Shown: positions 1 through 8,399, counted from the stretch's first letter. The stretch is DNA of 64,000 nt from Bacillota bacterium (GCA_023454175.1 JAEXRW010000023.1:1-64000), one strand, 5' to 3'. The notes: generated by a model not told the origin, from the sequence alone. A program made the numbers and translations.

Positions 1-339
1 GTTTTCCTGTCCAGGAGTGGTGCCGGGCCTAGGTTGTAAATGTTGACGGCTGTACACTGGCGTAACCACTGGCAATCACGGCGATCAACACCTGAGGTGT
101 TGGGCTTTATGCTCATGCCCGCAGCCCTCTTAAAACCTCCCCCTCCCGCGGCTGTACAACTGTCCTTAATCATTGCCCTGCATGCGGGAGGGGGCAGGGG
201 GTGGGTATCCGATGTTTCCATTCTGATGCGTTGATTCTCATATTTCTGTTGTTAACATCCTTACAGCACTGAAGTGCATCAAGTCCTGAAAGGATTTACG
301 GACTGAAAGTCCGTGGGATGTAACCATTCACTTGTTAAC
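1..339. other. Non-coding stretch with clustered inverted repeats
   Basis: No convincing gene is visible in these 339 bases; the only sizeable open frame (40-234) has no ribosome binding site and a low-complexity product. The stretch holds an 11-base perfect inverted repeat, CCCCCTCCCGC at 139-149 against GCGGGAGGGGG at 184-194. It also holds three short back-to-back hairpins with GA or GAA loops: GCACT/AGTGC at 266-277, TCCT/AGGA at 284-294 and ACGGACT/AGTCCGT at 298-314. None is followed by a T-run, so they are not obvious terminators. They may be remnants of interspersed palindromic repeats. Confidence 0.5.
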
Positions 340-876
340 TCAATTTTCATATTCATACAGCTTGCCGTTGATCTCGATCTCGGTTTTGGGGCCTCTGAAT
401 CCACGCCTGAGCAGTTCCCTGCGCAGGTATTTCATGATGGCGCCGTGGCTCACGATGAGCGTATCCTCCCCGGTCGCGATGACCTCGCACATCACTTTCC
501 GGACCCGTTTGACGATATCCTTCCTGCCCTCGGGCTGGGAGGGGTGGGAAAGGAAAACGCCGATGGTGATGAGCGTATACCAGAGCCTCCCGCTCAGCGC
601 TATGTTCCGTTTGAAGGGCGGCTGGAAAGGCACCTCGCGCAGGTCCTGGGTGATGATGGTCTCGCCGGGATAGATCGTTTGTGCGGTGCGGATGGCCCTT
701 GGTATATCGCTGGTAATGCATTTGGTCCAGTGGGTACCGCTGAGATCCACCGGGATCGGTTCCACGTCCGAAGCTTCATATTCCTCCATCCACTGGAGCA
801 TTTCGTTCCGCGTGACGGTTTTCGTCTGTGGATACCCTCTTGTGACCTTGAAGTGCCGCACCAGACCCACTTTCAT
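340..876 (-). CDS. Histidine phosphatase superfamily protein
   Basis: The product (178 residues) looks like a member of the phosphoglycerate-mutase-like histidine phosphatase superfamily, which removes phosphate through a phospho-histidine intermediate. The N-terminal LVRHFKV segment matches the RHG-type motif but has Phe in place of Gly after the catalytic His. The second conserved His lies in IVSHGAIMKYL near residue 145. The length is close to the minimal family core. The substrate cannot be told from sequence. It is cytoplasmic, with no signal peptide. It precedes a Crp/Fnr gene on the same strand with about 30 bases between them, so it may be co-transcribed with it. Family assignment is good; specificity is unknown. 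Confidence 0.8.
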   Translation of the reverse strand: MKVGLVRHFKVTRGYPQTKTVTRNEMLQWMEEYEASDVEPIPVDLSGTHWTKCITSDIPRAIRTAQTIYPGETIITQDLREVPFQPPFKRNIALSGRLWYTLITIGVFLSHPSQPEGRKDIVKRVRKVMCEVIATGEDTLIVSHGAIMKYLRRELLRRGFRGPKTEIEINGKLYEYEN

Positions 877-907
877 ATGCCTGCCATCCTTATCAAAAAT
901 TGCACTG

Positions 908-1606
908 TTAATCAGTATAGGCCGCCAGCCGCTCCCTGTCCAATATCTTCACCGAATTCCGGAAAAATTCGATGAGCCCCGTGTCCCGCATCCGCCCCAT
1001 CTCGCGGGACATGCTCGGGCGGGATACCCCCAGGAATTCCGCCATCTCCTCCCTGTTCATGGGCAGGGAAAAAAGCGCCTTGCCTGACGCGGCCTGCTGC
1101 TCGAGCAGGAACGTGGCGATCTTCTGGCGCATGCCTTTCATCGACAGGTACATCACCTTTCTGTTCAGGTGCATGGCTTTTTCCGAAAGGATCTTCATCA
1201 TTTTTCCTGTCAGGTTCTTGTGCCAGGTGCATTCCTTTTCGCACCGTTCAAAAAAAACCTCCCTGGGGATGAAAAGGATGTGGCAGTCTTCCCGTGCGCT
1301 CACCGTCGCCGGCCAGGTGTTCTTCCCGGCGAATGCGTTGATCTCGCCGAAAAGGTCCCCCTCGCCCAGTACCGCCATGATGTGCCGCGTGCCCGAAAAG
1401 CTCTCCTTTGCAACAGCCGCTTTCCCCTGCAATAGGATGCCGATGCCCTCCTGTTTCTCGCCGAAGGAGGAGATGATCTCGCCCTTTTTGTAGTTTCGCA
1501 GGATGGGGCGGAGGCAGGGCAGCAGGCTGTGAAGGTCGTCTGTGCTTTGTCCTTCGAAGAGTTCGCTTTTCATCATGAGCGGGATGATATCGTTTTTCAT
1601 TTGCAT
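908..1606 (-). CDS. Crp/Fnr family transcriptional regulator
   Basis: A 232-residue regulator with an N-terminal cyclic-nucleotide-binding-type beta-barrel (about residues 10-125, including the GEGDLFGEINAFAG turn) and a C-terminal winged helix (MNREEMAEFLGVSRPSMSRE as the helix-turn-helix). I place the start at the ATG at 1606 because AGCAGGTAA lies just upstream; the open frame runs further to 1702 but into promoter sequence. Three Cys residues are scattered (two in the ERCEKEC segment) but there is no clear FNR N-terminal cluster motif, so the effector is unknown. It diverges from a dicluster ferredoxin-like gene at 1708 and an inverted repeat sits between them, which suggests that it controls that gene and perhaps itself. 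Confidence 0.88.
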   Translation of the reverse strand: MQMKNDIIPLMMKSELFEGQSTDDLHSLLPCLRPILRNYKKGEIISSFGEKQEGIGILLQGKAAVAKESFSGTRHIMAVLGEGDLFGEINAFAGKNTWPATVSAREDCHILFIPREVFFERCEKECTWHKNLTGKMMKILSEKAMHLNRKVMYLSMKGMRQKIATFLLEQQAASGKALFSLPMNREEMAEFLGVSRPSMSREMGRMRDTGLIEFFRNSVKILDRERLAAYTD

Positions 1607-1621
1607 GATTACCTGCTTTTT

Positions 1622-1635
1622 GTAGCCATAGCTAC
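1622..1635 (+). promoter_or_regulatory. Candidate Crp/Fnr operator
   Basis: A perfect inverted repeat GTAGC-CATA-GCTAC lies between the divergent regulator and ferredoxin-like genes. Two five-base arms with a four-base spacer is the geometry of Crp/Fnr half-sites. If the TATTAT at 1655-1660 is the -10 box of the rightward gene, the repeat is centred near -39 to -41, the usual activator position, and no good -35 box is present. The assignment is inferred from position and symmetry only. Confidence 0.45.
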
Positions 1636-1707
1636 CGTTCGTTGTACCTGATTGTATTATATTCAGGCTGTGAAAGCAAGTTTGAATGAAACGGGAGGTC
1701 AATTAAA

Positions 1708-2436
1708 ATGAAAAGAAATATTATCACCATCGATGAAGAAAAGTGCAACGGCTGCGGCCTGTGCGTAGATGCATGCCACGAGGGCGCGCTGCAGTTGGTG
1801 GACGGCAAGGCGAAGCTGGTATCGGAATCCTACTGTGACGGCCTGGGCGCCTGCCTGCCCGAATGCCCCACCGGCGCCATCACCATTGAAGAACGTGAAG
1901 CTGAGGGGTTCGACGAGGAAGCAGCCAAAAAGAACATGGAGCAGGCAAAGCAAAAGGAACAGCCCATGCCCGAAAAGCTGGCCTGCGGCTGCCCCGGCAC
2001 CCACGCGCGGACCATTACGCACCGGGTGGATCCGGTATGCCATGTCCCCGTGCAGTCAACGGCAGTTGAATCCGAGCTGCGCCAGTGGCCCGTGCAGATA
2101 CGGCTCGTCCCGGTGAATGCGCCGTACCTGGACGGGGCGCACCTGCTCATCGCGGCGGACTGCGTAGCCTATGCGTATGCGTCCTTCCACCAGGATTTCA
2201 TGCGGAGGAAGATCACGCTGATCGGCTGCCCCAAACTGGATGAGGACTATACGGAGAAGTTTGCCGCCATCCTCTCTGCCCATGAGATCAAAAGCGTGAC
2301 GGTGGTGCGCATGGAGGTCCCCTGCTGCGGCGGTATCGTGCATGCGGTCAAGGCGGCGCTGCTGAAAAGCGGCAAGCTCATCCCCTGGCGCGTGGTCGTC
2401 GTTGGGACGGACGGGGCGATTATTGAGGACAACTGA
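1708..2436 (+). CDS. Dicluster 4Fe-4S ferredoxin-like protein
   Basis: The first 60 residues carry two [4Fe-4S] motifs: CNGCGLCVDAC, which is a normal CxxCxxCxxxC set, and CDGLGACLPEC, in which the second Cys is replaced, although the remaining spacing is kept. Residues about 110-242 form a second domain with ACGCPG near residue 91, DCVAYAY, IGCPKL and VPCCGG, all rich in Cys and possibly binding more metal. Proteins of this layout are common in Clostridia beside Crp/Fnr regulators; their electron-transfer partner is not established. The ATG at 1708 follows GGGAGGTCAATTAAA. A strong terminator follows the stop codon. Probably induced by the divergent regulator. Family confidence is high, exact role unknown. 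Confidence 0.82.
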   Translation: MKRNIITIDEEKCNGCGLCVDACHEGALQLVDGKAKLVSESYCDGLGACLPECPTGAITIEEREAEGFDEEAAKKNMEQAKQKEQPMPEKLACGCPGTHARTITHRVDPVCHVPVQSTAVESELRQWPVQIRLVPVNAPYLDGAHLLIAADCVAYAYASFHQDFMRRKITLIGCPKLDEDYTEKFAAILSAHEIKSVTVVRMEVPCCGGIVHAVKAALLKSGKLIPWRVVVVGTDGAIIEDN

Positions 2437-2460
2437 GCTGTTAATTAAATAATAAATTAA

Positions 2461-2491
2461 GGCGGGATGTTGTAGTACATTCCGCCTTTTT
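2461..2491 (+). terminator. Rho-independent terminator
   Basis: A ten-base stem (GGCGGGATGT against ACATTCCGCC, one G-T pair) with a six-base loop is followed by TTTTT. It lies 25 bases after the ferredoxin-like gene and before the converging nucleotidyltransferase gene. Confidence 0.85.
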
Positions 2492-2503
2492 ACGGTATGG
2501 TTA

Positions 2504-3274
2504 CTATGAATGCAGCCCCAATGCTTCACGAAAAAGACCATTCAGATCGTCCCAATTCCTTTCACCGTCCGGGACGTCTTTTTTAACCGCATCTTCGAGC
2601 ATTATAAAGCTCTCTTCGATGTATTTGTTCAAAGCGTCGATTCTCGGCCCTTCGCCCATTTCCGGGCTGGATTGTTTTTTCTGTAACAGGTCTTCGATAA
2701 CGGGTATCAGCGGTGCTTCCATTTGTGATTCCATCAGCGGCTGGAAAGCCATGGGGGGAGGAGTTTTATTGGCCAGTATCCACCGGCAGGCCAGGATGGG
2801 CCGGAGCACATAAAAGTACTTCTTCAGCTTCACTGCATCCCCCTTGAGGTACTCCCTGTAGTTGCCTTCCACCATGTTCAGGTAATGGTGCAGCCCCGCC
2901 CGTGAAGAAAAGTATGTTTTAACTACTTTCCGCATTTTCTCTGCAAATGGATGTTCTCTATAGACGATCGGCGAGTTCAGCCATTCATATAAGGTGGGGT
3001 TGGATGCGTGCGCCAGCTGGAGCGCCTTTTTTATATCCCAGCCGGTGATGTCCAGTTCTGCGTTCAGGATGCACTCGAGTACGTCCCGTGTCTTCTCCAG
3101 TTTGAGATAGTCTCCCTGGGTCCTTACATAGATGAAACGCACGTCAAAATCGCTGTCCGGGGATGCAAACCCCCATGCCCGGCTCCCCGATTCCACCGCA
3201 AGGAGGATCTTGATATTTTCTTCGTTTTCGATTTTATCCAGCCAATCTGATATGGCACTATGGATTTCCGTCAT
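2504..3274 (-). CDS. RlaP/YcgL-type nucleotidyltransferase
   Basis: A 256-residue protein with the nucleotidyltransferase signature GSRAWGFASPDSDFDVRFIY (residues about 30-49), in which GS and the DxD pair bind the nucleotide and metal. This exact style of motif is typical of the YcgL/RlaP group (predicted nucleotidyltransferases associated with RNA repair), and the roughly 250-residue length fits. The C-terminal part is helical and likely contacts the substrate. Its biochemical substrate is not established. It lies directly downstream of yhbY on the same strand with a 27-base gap, so the two are probably co-transcribed, which agrees with an RNA-linked role. Confidence 0.8.
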   Translation of the reverse strand: MTEIHSAISDWLDKIENEENIKILLAVESGSRAWGFASPDSDFDVRFIYVRTQGDYLKLEKTRDVLECILNAELDITGWDIKKALQLAHASNPTLYEWLNSPIVYREHPFAEKMRKVVKTYFSSRAGLHHYLNMVEGNYREYLKGDAVKLKKYFYVLRPILACRWILANKTPPPMAFQPLMESQMEAPLIPVIEDLLQKKQSSPEMGEGPRIDALNKYIEESFIMLEDAVKKDVPDGERNWDDLNGLFREALGLHS

Positions 3275-3301
3275 GATGCGGTCCCCAGTCTGATATTTTG
3301 G

Positions 3302-3589
3302 TTATAGTTCGATCTTCTTGTGTTCAATGGACTCCCTGTACAGGACAAATTTCCTGCCTACCGCGGATATGGCTTCTCCGCCCGTCCTTTCCGCCAGTTC
3401 CGCGCATACTTCCTTGGCATCCAGCCCTGCGTTCTGCTGGACCGACCCCTTAACGAGCTCCCGCGCCTCCAATGCTTCGTCGGCCTGCTTGATGACGTTC
3501 TCCGTCACCCCGCCTTTCCCCACGTAGAGGATGGGTTCCAGGGTGTTGGCCATCGAGCGCAGCGTAGCCCTTTGTTTGGATGTGATCAT
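3302..3589 (-). CDS. yhbY: YhbY family RNA-binding protein
   Basis: A 95-residue CRM-domain protein. The line MITSKQRATLRSMANTLEP at the start and the loop VGKGGVTENVI (GxxG-type RNA-binding loop, about residues 23-33) identify YhbY, which associates with the precursor of the large ribosomal subunit. The length matches the family. The ATG follows AAGGAG. In many Bacillota it sits near obg, and here it lies downstream of obg on the same strand, separated by a 315-base gap that contains a palindromic repeat. The gene is intact. Confidence 0.93.
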   Translation of the reverse strand: MITSKQRATLRSMANTLEPILYVGKGGVTENVIKQADEALEARELVKGSVQQNAGLDAKEVCAELAERTGGEAISAVGRKFVLYRESIEHKKIEL

Positions 3590-3710
3590 GATTGTACTCC
3601 TTGATTAATGCTTTTTACATAAAATACTTTGTATGGGTTTGTTATTGTCTTGGTTCTAAAGTTCAGTAGGCAGGTACATTGTCTTGTTCAGATAGACCAT
3701 TTTCTTATCC

Positions 3711-3765
3711 AAAAGCCTCCCTTGCCTAAAGGGAGGTGGCAGCCGTCAGGCTGACGGAGGGATTC
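3711..3765. repeat. Clostridial-type palindromic interspersed repeat
   Basis: The segment contains CCTCCCTTGCC...GGGAGG (arms about 3717-3736) followed by GCCGTCAGGCTGACGG (3742-3757) and the tail GAGGGATTC. Repeats of this build, with a CCTCCC/GGGAGG hairpin, a variable second hairpin and a GACGGAGGGATTC tail, are scattered through many Clostridia genomes. Only one copy was seen here. It lies in the 315-base gap between yhbY (ends 3589) and obg (starts 3905); the rest of that gap shows no gene. Confidence 0.6.
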
Positions 3766-3904
3766 ATATCGGAGTAGGATGTGTCCTTTTTCCTTTCATC
3801 CGTGTGTACACACGCTTCTGCTTGATACTGCCACCGATATGTTTGTCTCAACTATTTGGCAACGGCTTTGGGTTCTAAAAGTTCCGTCAATGGGGATTCC
3901 CTGA

Positions 3905-5173
3905 TCAATCGAAGAATTCGAATACCATGTCGCCCATTTTTACGGTGTCGCCCTCTTTGATGCCCTTTTTTCGCAGCTCGGCGATGATCCCCCTCGTTTC
4001 CAGGAGCTTTTGGAAATAGTCCATGCTGCTGGGGTCCTCCGGGAAGATACGCACCAGGATCTCATCCACGGTATCGCCTTCCACGGTGTATTCATCGCCC
4101 CTGACCGTGATGGTGAACCCTTTCCCCAAAGGCTTCTTGAGCAGGTCTTCTTCAAATATTTCCTCTGCATACCGCACCGGCGGCGGCAGGGTGGAAAGCA
4201 TACGGATGCATTCATCCAGCAGTGCTTCAAATCCGGTATTGGCCGCCGCGGAGACGGGATAGACTTTGATATTACCGAGCTGCTTTTGTAATAGTTTGAA
4301 CTGTTCTTCCGAACCCTCGATGTCCATCTTGTTCGCCGCCACGATCTGCGGGCGGGATGCCAGCTCCTCCGAGAATCCCCTCAGTTCGTCGTTGATCTTG
4401 GTGAAATCGGCATACGGGTCGCGCCCCTCGCTGCCCGAAATGTCCAATACATGGATCAGCATCCGGGTCCGCTCGATATGCCGGAGGAAATCGTGCCCCA
4501 GCCCCGCGCCCGTGCTGGCCCCTTCGATCAGGCCCGGGATATCCGCCAGTACGAAGGTTTCCCCTTTCCATTCCGCCACGCCCAGGTTGGGGGATAGCGT
4601 GGTGAAATGGTAATTGGCTATTTTCGGCCGAGCCGCTGTGAGGACCGATAGGATGGTGGACTTGCCTACGTTGGGGAATCCGATCAGCCCCACGTCCGCG
4701 ATGGTCTTCAGTTCCATCTCCACCCAGCGGCCTTCCGTCTTGATGCCCGTCTGCGCAAACCGCGGCGCCTGGCGCGTGCTGGTGGCAAAGCGGGCGTTGC
4801 CCTTCCCGCCGATCCCGCCCTTCAGCAGCACCTTCCGTTCCCCCGCCTCGAACATGTCCGCCAGTACCTTGCCGCTCTCGCTGTCCCGTACCAGCGTCCC
4901 CGGAGGCACTGCGATGACCAGGTCCTCGCCGTTTTTGCCCCGCATGTTGGAGCCTCCGCCCCGTTCCCCGTTTTGCGCGCTGTAATGCTTTTTGTATTTG
5001 TAGTCCATCAGCGTGCGCAGGTTGGGGTCGGCCAGCAGGATCACGTCCCCGCCTTTGCCGCCGTCCCCGCCGTCCGGCCCGCCGTTGGGTACGTATTTCT
5101 CCCGGTGGAAGGATACCGCGCCTTCCCCGCCGTCCCCGGCCTTGAGGTGTATCTTTGCCTTGTCGATAAACAT
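3905..5173 (-). CDS. obg: GTPase Obg
   Basis: A 422-residue Obg/CgtA GTPase needed for 50S subunit maturation and stress signalling. Domains in order: the glycine-rich Obg fold (residues 1-158, with repeated GG turns), the G domain with G1 GFPNVGKS (165-172), G3 DIPGLIEG (211-218) and G4 NKMD (281-284), and a C-terminal OCT domain (about 340-422). The length is normal for Gram-positive Obg. The ATG follows AGGAG. In most bacteria obg follows rplU and rpmA; here a GNAT gene lies upstream instead, so the usual ribosomal protein cluster has been separated. The gene is intact. Confidence 0.97.
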   Translation of the reverse strand: MFIDKAKIHLKAGDGGEGAVSFHREKYVPNGGPDGGDGGKGGDVILLADPNLRTLMDYKYKKHYSAQNGERGGGSNMRGKNGEDLVIAVPPGTLVRDSESGKVLADMFEAGERKVLLKGGIGGKGNARFATSTRQAPRFAQTGIKTEGRWVEMELKTIADVGLIGFPNVGKSTILSVLTAARPKIANYHFTTLSPNLGVAEWKGETFVLADIPGLIEGASTGAGLGHDFLRHIERTRMLIHVLDISGSEGRDPYADFTKINDELRGFSEELASRPQIVAANKMDIEGSEEQFKLLQKQLGNIKVYPVSAAANTGFEALLDECIRMLSTLPPPVRYAEEIFEEDLLKKPLGKGFTITVRGDEYTVEGDTVDEILVRIFPEDPSSMDYFQKLLETRGIIAELRKKGIKEGDTVKMGDMVFEFFD

Positions 5174-5339
5174 GTTTTCTCCTTTGTTCTATGTTTCCTG
5201 GTTTTCCTGTAAGGTAGATTATAACAGCACCCTGGCTGGGTACGCAATTGCAGACCGGATGCAATATGCATATTGTACCCGCAATTCAGGCGGTGCATCA
5301 GCCGGATTGCAGGGGTTGTGCCGTTTTCCGGATAGCGGG

Positions 5340-5969
5340 TTATTCCACTGTCCCTTCCCCATTACGGGAATGTCTGGATACGAAGTGCGTTTCGTAATGC
5401 CATCCCATGCTCGCTGAATCGGTGAACACATATACCATCTGTAACATGACTTCTTTCCGGGCTATATCTGTATTGGAGTAATACGTTGTGTCCAGCCCTG
5501 TGAAGCGGAATCCCAGAGCCAGGTAGAAGTCGATCGCGGGGGTATTGCAGCTGTGCGTATCCAGGAATAGCGCGCGGAACCCTTCCTTCTTTGCCAGTTC
5601 CTTCGCCTTTTCCACGAGTAACCTGCCGTAGCCCCGCCTCCTGTATTCGGGCAGGACGACCAGGTCGGTGATCTTCATCCGGTTGTTCCAGAATTCCCTG
5701 TCCGTTTCAATGATGGCCGCCAGCTTCCCGTCTTCCTCGATCCCGTTCGCTTCCGGGTCAGCCAGGTAATGCTGGAAAAGGTGCTCGACAAATCTCTTCC
5801 GCATCGGCCCGGGAAGTTTCTCCCGCACGAGCTGAAAAGCAAATCCCTCCGGTGTCTCGGTAGCCCGTACGGCATAATGCTCTTCATTCTCATATTCGAA
5901 TATCAATGGATAGTCTTTGTACCTCTCCCGTGGTAGCCGGATCACTTCGGTAATGCGAAACACCTCCAT
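5340..5969 (-). CDS. GNAT family N-acetyltransferase
   Basis: A 209-residue protein with a GNAT fold in residues about 75-180. The acetyl-CoA loop is VVLPEYRRRGYGRLLVEKA (R/Q-x-x-G-x-G/A pattern), and the C-terminal half reads LFLDTHSCNTPAIDFYLALG and FTGLDTTYYSN. The WNNRMKITDLVV strand plus the GLDTTYYSN end resembles the streptothricin acetyltransferase branch, but many relatives have unknown amine substrates and no resistance role should be assumed. No strong ribosome binding site is visible before the ATG. It lies upstream of obg with 166 bases between. Confidence 0.8.
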   Translation of the reverse strand: MEVFRITEVIRLPRERYKDYPLIFEYENEEHYAVRATETPEGFAFQLVREKLPGPMRKRFVEHLFQHYLADPEANGIEEDGKLAAIIETDREFWNNRMKITDLVVLPEYRRRGYGRLLVEKAKELAKKEGFRALFLDTHSCNTPAIDFYLALGFRFTGLDTTYYSNTDIARKEVMLQMVYVFTDSASMGWHYETHFVSRHSRNGEGTVE

Positions 5970-6046
5970 AGCTTGAATGCGCTGTCCCGTTCATTATGAT
6001 ACGTAACGGATCATTCCGGTTGCCTTTATTATACACGGAAAATGGA

Positions 6047-6082
6047 AAAGCGCCGGTTGGTTTTGCCAGCCGGCGCTTTCTT
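6047..6082 (-). terminator. Terminator after gdhA
   Basis: The arms AAAGCGCCGG.TGG and CCA.CCGGCGCTTT form a long GC-rich stem with a short loop and are flanked by runs that would serve as U-tracts in both directions. It lies 12 bases beyond the gdhA stop and upstream of the GNAT gene. Confidence 0.8.
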
Positions 6083-6093
6083 ATCAATAAGTC

Positions 6094-7428
6094 TCAGACC
6101 AATCCTTGGATCAGCATGGTGTCCGCCACCTTGACGAAGCCGGCGATGTTGGCGCCGGCGATCAGGTTGCCGGGCACGCCGTACTTCTCGGCCGCGCTGC
6201 TGCTGCTCCGGTAGATGTTCACCATGATCTGTTTCAGCTTGGCGTCCACTTCTTCGAAGGACCACGAATAGCGCATGCTGTTCTGGCTCATCTCCAGCGC
6301 CGATGTCGCTACGCCGCCCGCGTTGGCAGCCTTGCCCGGGGCGAAGAGCACGCCGTTTTTCAGGAATATTTCGGCTGCTTCGGGGGTGGAGGGCATGTTC
6401 GCGCCTTCCGCCACGGCGTAGCAGCCGTTCTTGACCAATGTTTTGGCCGCTTTGGCATCGAGTTCATTCTGCGTGGCGCTGGGCAGCGCGATATCGCACG
6501 GCACGTCCCAGATGCCCGTAAAGCCTTCGTGGTATTCCGCGCCCTTCTTTTCCGCGGTGTAATCCTTGATGCGCCTTCTCTCCACTTCCTTGAGGCGTTT
6601 TATGAGCGCCAGGTCCACGCCTTCGGGATCAAAGATGTAACCGTTGGAGTCGCTCATGGCCACGACTTTCCCGCCCAGCTGTGTGGCCTTTTCGTGTGCG
6701 TAGATCGCCACGTTGCCCGAGCCCGATACCACCACTTTTGCGCCCTTGAAGCTCTTGCCTTTAGCCTTGATCATTTCATCCGTCAGATAGACCAGCCCGT
6801 ACCCGGTGGCTTCGGTGCGCACCAGGCTCCCGCCGTACGTCAATCCCTTCCCAGTCAGCACGCCTGAGAATTCATTCCGCAACCGCTTGTATTGCCCGTA
6901 GAGGTAGCCGATCTCCCGTCCCCCCACGCCGATATCCCCAGCCGGCACGTCCGTGTCAGCGTCGATATGGCGGGAAAGCTCGGTCATGAAGCTCTGGCAG
7001 AATTTCATGACTTCGTTATCGCTCTTCCCTTTGGGGTCGAAGTCCGAGCCGCCCTTGCCGCCGCCGATGGGCTGGCCGGTGAGCGAGTTTTTCAGTATTT
7101 GTTCAAAACCGAGGAATTTGATGATGCCGATATTGACGGAAGGGTGGAAGCGCAGGCCGCCTTTGTATGGGCCGATGGCGCTGTTGAATTGTACTCTGAA
7201 ACCTCTGTTGACCGCTACGTTGCCGTTGTCGTCCAGCCAGGGAACGCGGAACATGATCTGCCTTTCGGGCTCCACCAGGCGTTCCAGGATGCCCGCTTTG
7301 CGGTATTCGGGGTGTTTGTCCATGACGGGGGTGAGGGACTCCAGGACCTCTTTGACAGCCTGGTGAAACTCCGGTTCGTTCGGGTTGCGGCGAAGCACCA
7401 GTTCGTACACATCATTGACGTACGACAT
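6094..7428 (-). CDS. gdhA: NADP-type glutamate dehydrogenase
   Basis: A 444-residue hexameric-type glutamate dehydrogenase that interconverts 2-oxoglutarate plus ammonia and glutamate. The substrate domain has PYKGGLRFHPSV and GGGKGGSDFDPKGKSD, which hold the substrate-binding and catalytic lysines. The Rossmann domain has VVSGSGNVAIYA. The length of about 445 and the GSDFDPKGKSD wording fit the NADP-preferring small-hexamer class. The ATG follows GGAGGAAAGAAC. The gene is monocistronic, with its own terminator downstream and roughly 250 bases of non-coding sequence upstream (7429-7677) where I could recognise neither a riboswitch nor an operator. Confidence 0.96.
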   Translation of the reverse strand: MSYVNDVYELVLRRNPNEPEFHQAVKEVLESLTPVMDKHPEYRKAGILERLVEPERQIMFRVPWLDDNGNVAVNRGFRVQFNSAIGPYKGGLRFHPSVNIGIIKFLGFEQILKNSLTGQPIGGGKGGSDFDPKGKSDNEVMKFCQSFMTELSRHIDADTDVPAGDIGVGGREIGYLYGQYKRLRNEFSGVLTGKGLTYGGSLVRTEATGYGLVYLTDEMIKAKGKSFKGAKVVVSGSGNVAIYAHEKATQLGGKVVAMSDSNGYIFDPEGVDLALIKRLKEVERRRIKDYTAEKKGAEYHEGFTGIWDVPCDIALPSATQNELDAKAAKTLVKNGCYAVAEGANMPSTPEAAEIFLKNGVLFAPGKAANAGGVATSALEMSQNSMRYSWSFEEVDAKLKQIMVNIYRSSSSAAEKYGVPGNLIAGANIAGFVKVADTMLIQGLV

Positions 7429-7677
7429 GTTCTTTCCTCCAAAGCATTTTATTTCATCCTGTCTTTATCATTCCACGCATCATCGCGGGGAAAACAGGCT
7501 GATCACGTTTGGGGATGGTATTCGGTTAAGGGGTCTGGTAATGGCTGGTAATGCCCGGGCCTGATTATTTGCATACTATCACATGCAGCCTGCATAAGTC
7601 AACAGATTTACACAAGAATTCGGTTTATTTTTACCTATTTATGCAATTACCGTTGGGCCATCCTGCAATTTTGGCAT

Positions 7678-7709
7678 AAACAAACACCGGCGGCAGCCGG
7701 TGTTTGTTT
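7678..7709 (-). terminator. Terminator after nth
   Basis: A perfect 14-base inverted repeat (AAACAAACACCGGC and its complement) with a four-base loop lies 27 bases beyond the stop of the endonuclease III gene. The A/T outer stem can act as a U-tract. The stem also works on the opposite strand. Confidence 0.75.
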
Positions 7710-7736
7710 GAAAGTATACAATTTTATTAAAGCCTT

Positions 7737-8399
7737 TTATTGAATGTTGTTTTCCATGGCGTATTCGCAATACCCCCTGATCCCGCACTCCGGGCATTTG
7801 GGGTTCCTTGCGGCGCAGACCCGTCTTCCATGCCAGATCAGCCAGTGGTGCGCATCCGACCATTTCTCCTTCGGGATGTTTTCCATCAGCTGCATCTCGG
7901 TTTCCAGCACATCCTTTGCCTTTGCAAGGCCGATCCGGTTGGTCACGCGGAAGACATGTGTATCCACCGCGATGGCCGCCTTCCCGAAAGCATTGCTCAG
8001 CACCACGTTGGCCGTTTTTCTTCCCACGCCCGGTAGGGTGGTGAGCTCCTCCAGGGTATCCGGGACCCTGCCGCCGAAGTCCGACACCAGTTTGCAGCAC
8101 GTTTCGATGATATGCCTCGCTTTTACCTGGTAAAAGCCGCAGGGCTTTACCGCGCGTGCCACCGTTTCCTCCCCCGCCGCGATGAACGCTTCCGGCGTGG
8201 GGTATTTTTCAAACAGCGTCCCGGTCACGGCGTTTACCTGTCTGTCGGTGCATTGCGCGCTCAGGATCGTTGCGATGAGCAGCTCAAATGCATTGTTATA
8301 ATACAGCGCGCTCCTGGCTTCGGGGTACATCTTCTGCAGCGTCTCCAGGATCAGGCCGATCCTGCTGCGTTTCTGTGCCGGGGTTTCGTTTTTGCTCAT
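7737..8399 (-). CDS. nth: Endonuclease III (DNA glycosylase/AP lyase)
   Basis: A 220-residue base-excision repair enzyme that removes oxidised pyrimidines and cleaves abasic sites. The helix-hairpin-helix LPGVGRKTANVV carries the catalytic Lys, and VDTHVFRV carries the catalytic Asp. The C-terminal [4Fe-4S] motif is C-x6-C-x2-C-x5-C (CAARNPKCPECGIRGYC). I chose the ATG at 8399 because AAGAGGCACC precedes it and it gives the normal family length; the frame continues to 8486 without homology. The gene is intact and followed by a strong hairpin. Confidence 0.95.
   Translation of the reverse strand: MSKNETPAQKRSRIGLILETLQKMYPEARSALYYNNAFELLIATILSAQCTDRQVNAVTGTLFEKYPTPEAFIAAGEETVARAVKPCGFYQVKARHIIETCCKLVSDFGGRVPDTLEELTTLPGVGRKTANVVLSNAFGKAAIAVDTHVFRVTNRIGLAKAKDVLETEMQLMENIPKEKWSDAHHWLIWHGRRVCAARNPKCPECGIRGYCEYAMENNIQ

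Noticed and set aside
40..234. 64-codon plus-strand frame
   Set aside because: No ribosome binding site, low-complexity product, and it overlaps a strong inverted repeat.
5340..5969. Streptothricin resistance gene
   Set aside because: The GNAT protein shares some motifs with that branch, but so do many unrelated amine acetyltransferases; a resistance role is not supported.
6106..7551. Long plus-strand frames opposite gdhA
   Set aside because: Shadow frames of a well-supported GC-rich gene.
7429..7677. Riboswitch or leader upstream of gdhA
   Set aside because: No known aptamer core or terminator/antiterminator pair recognised.
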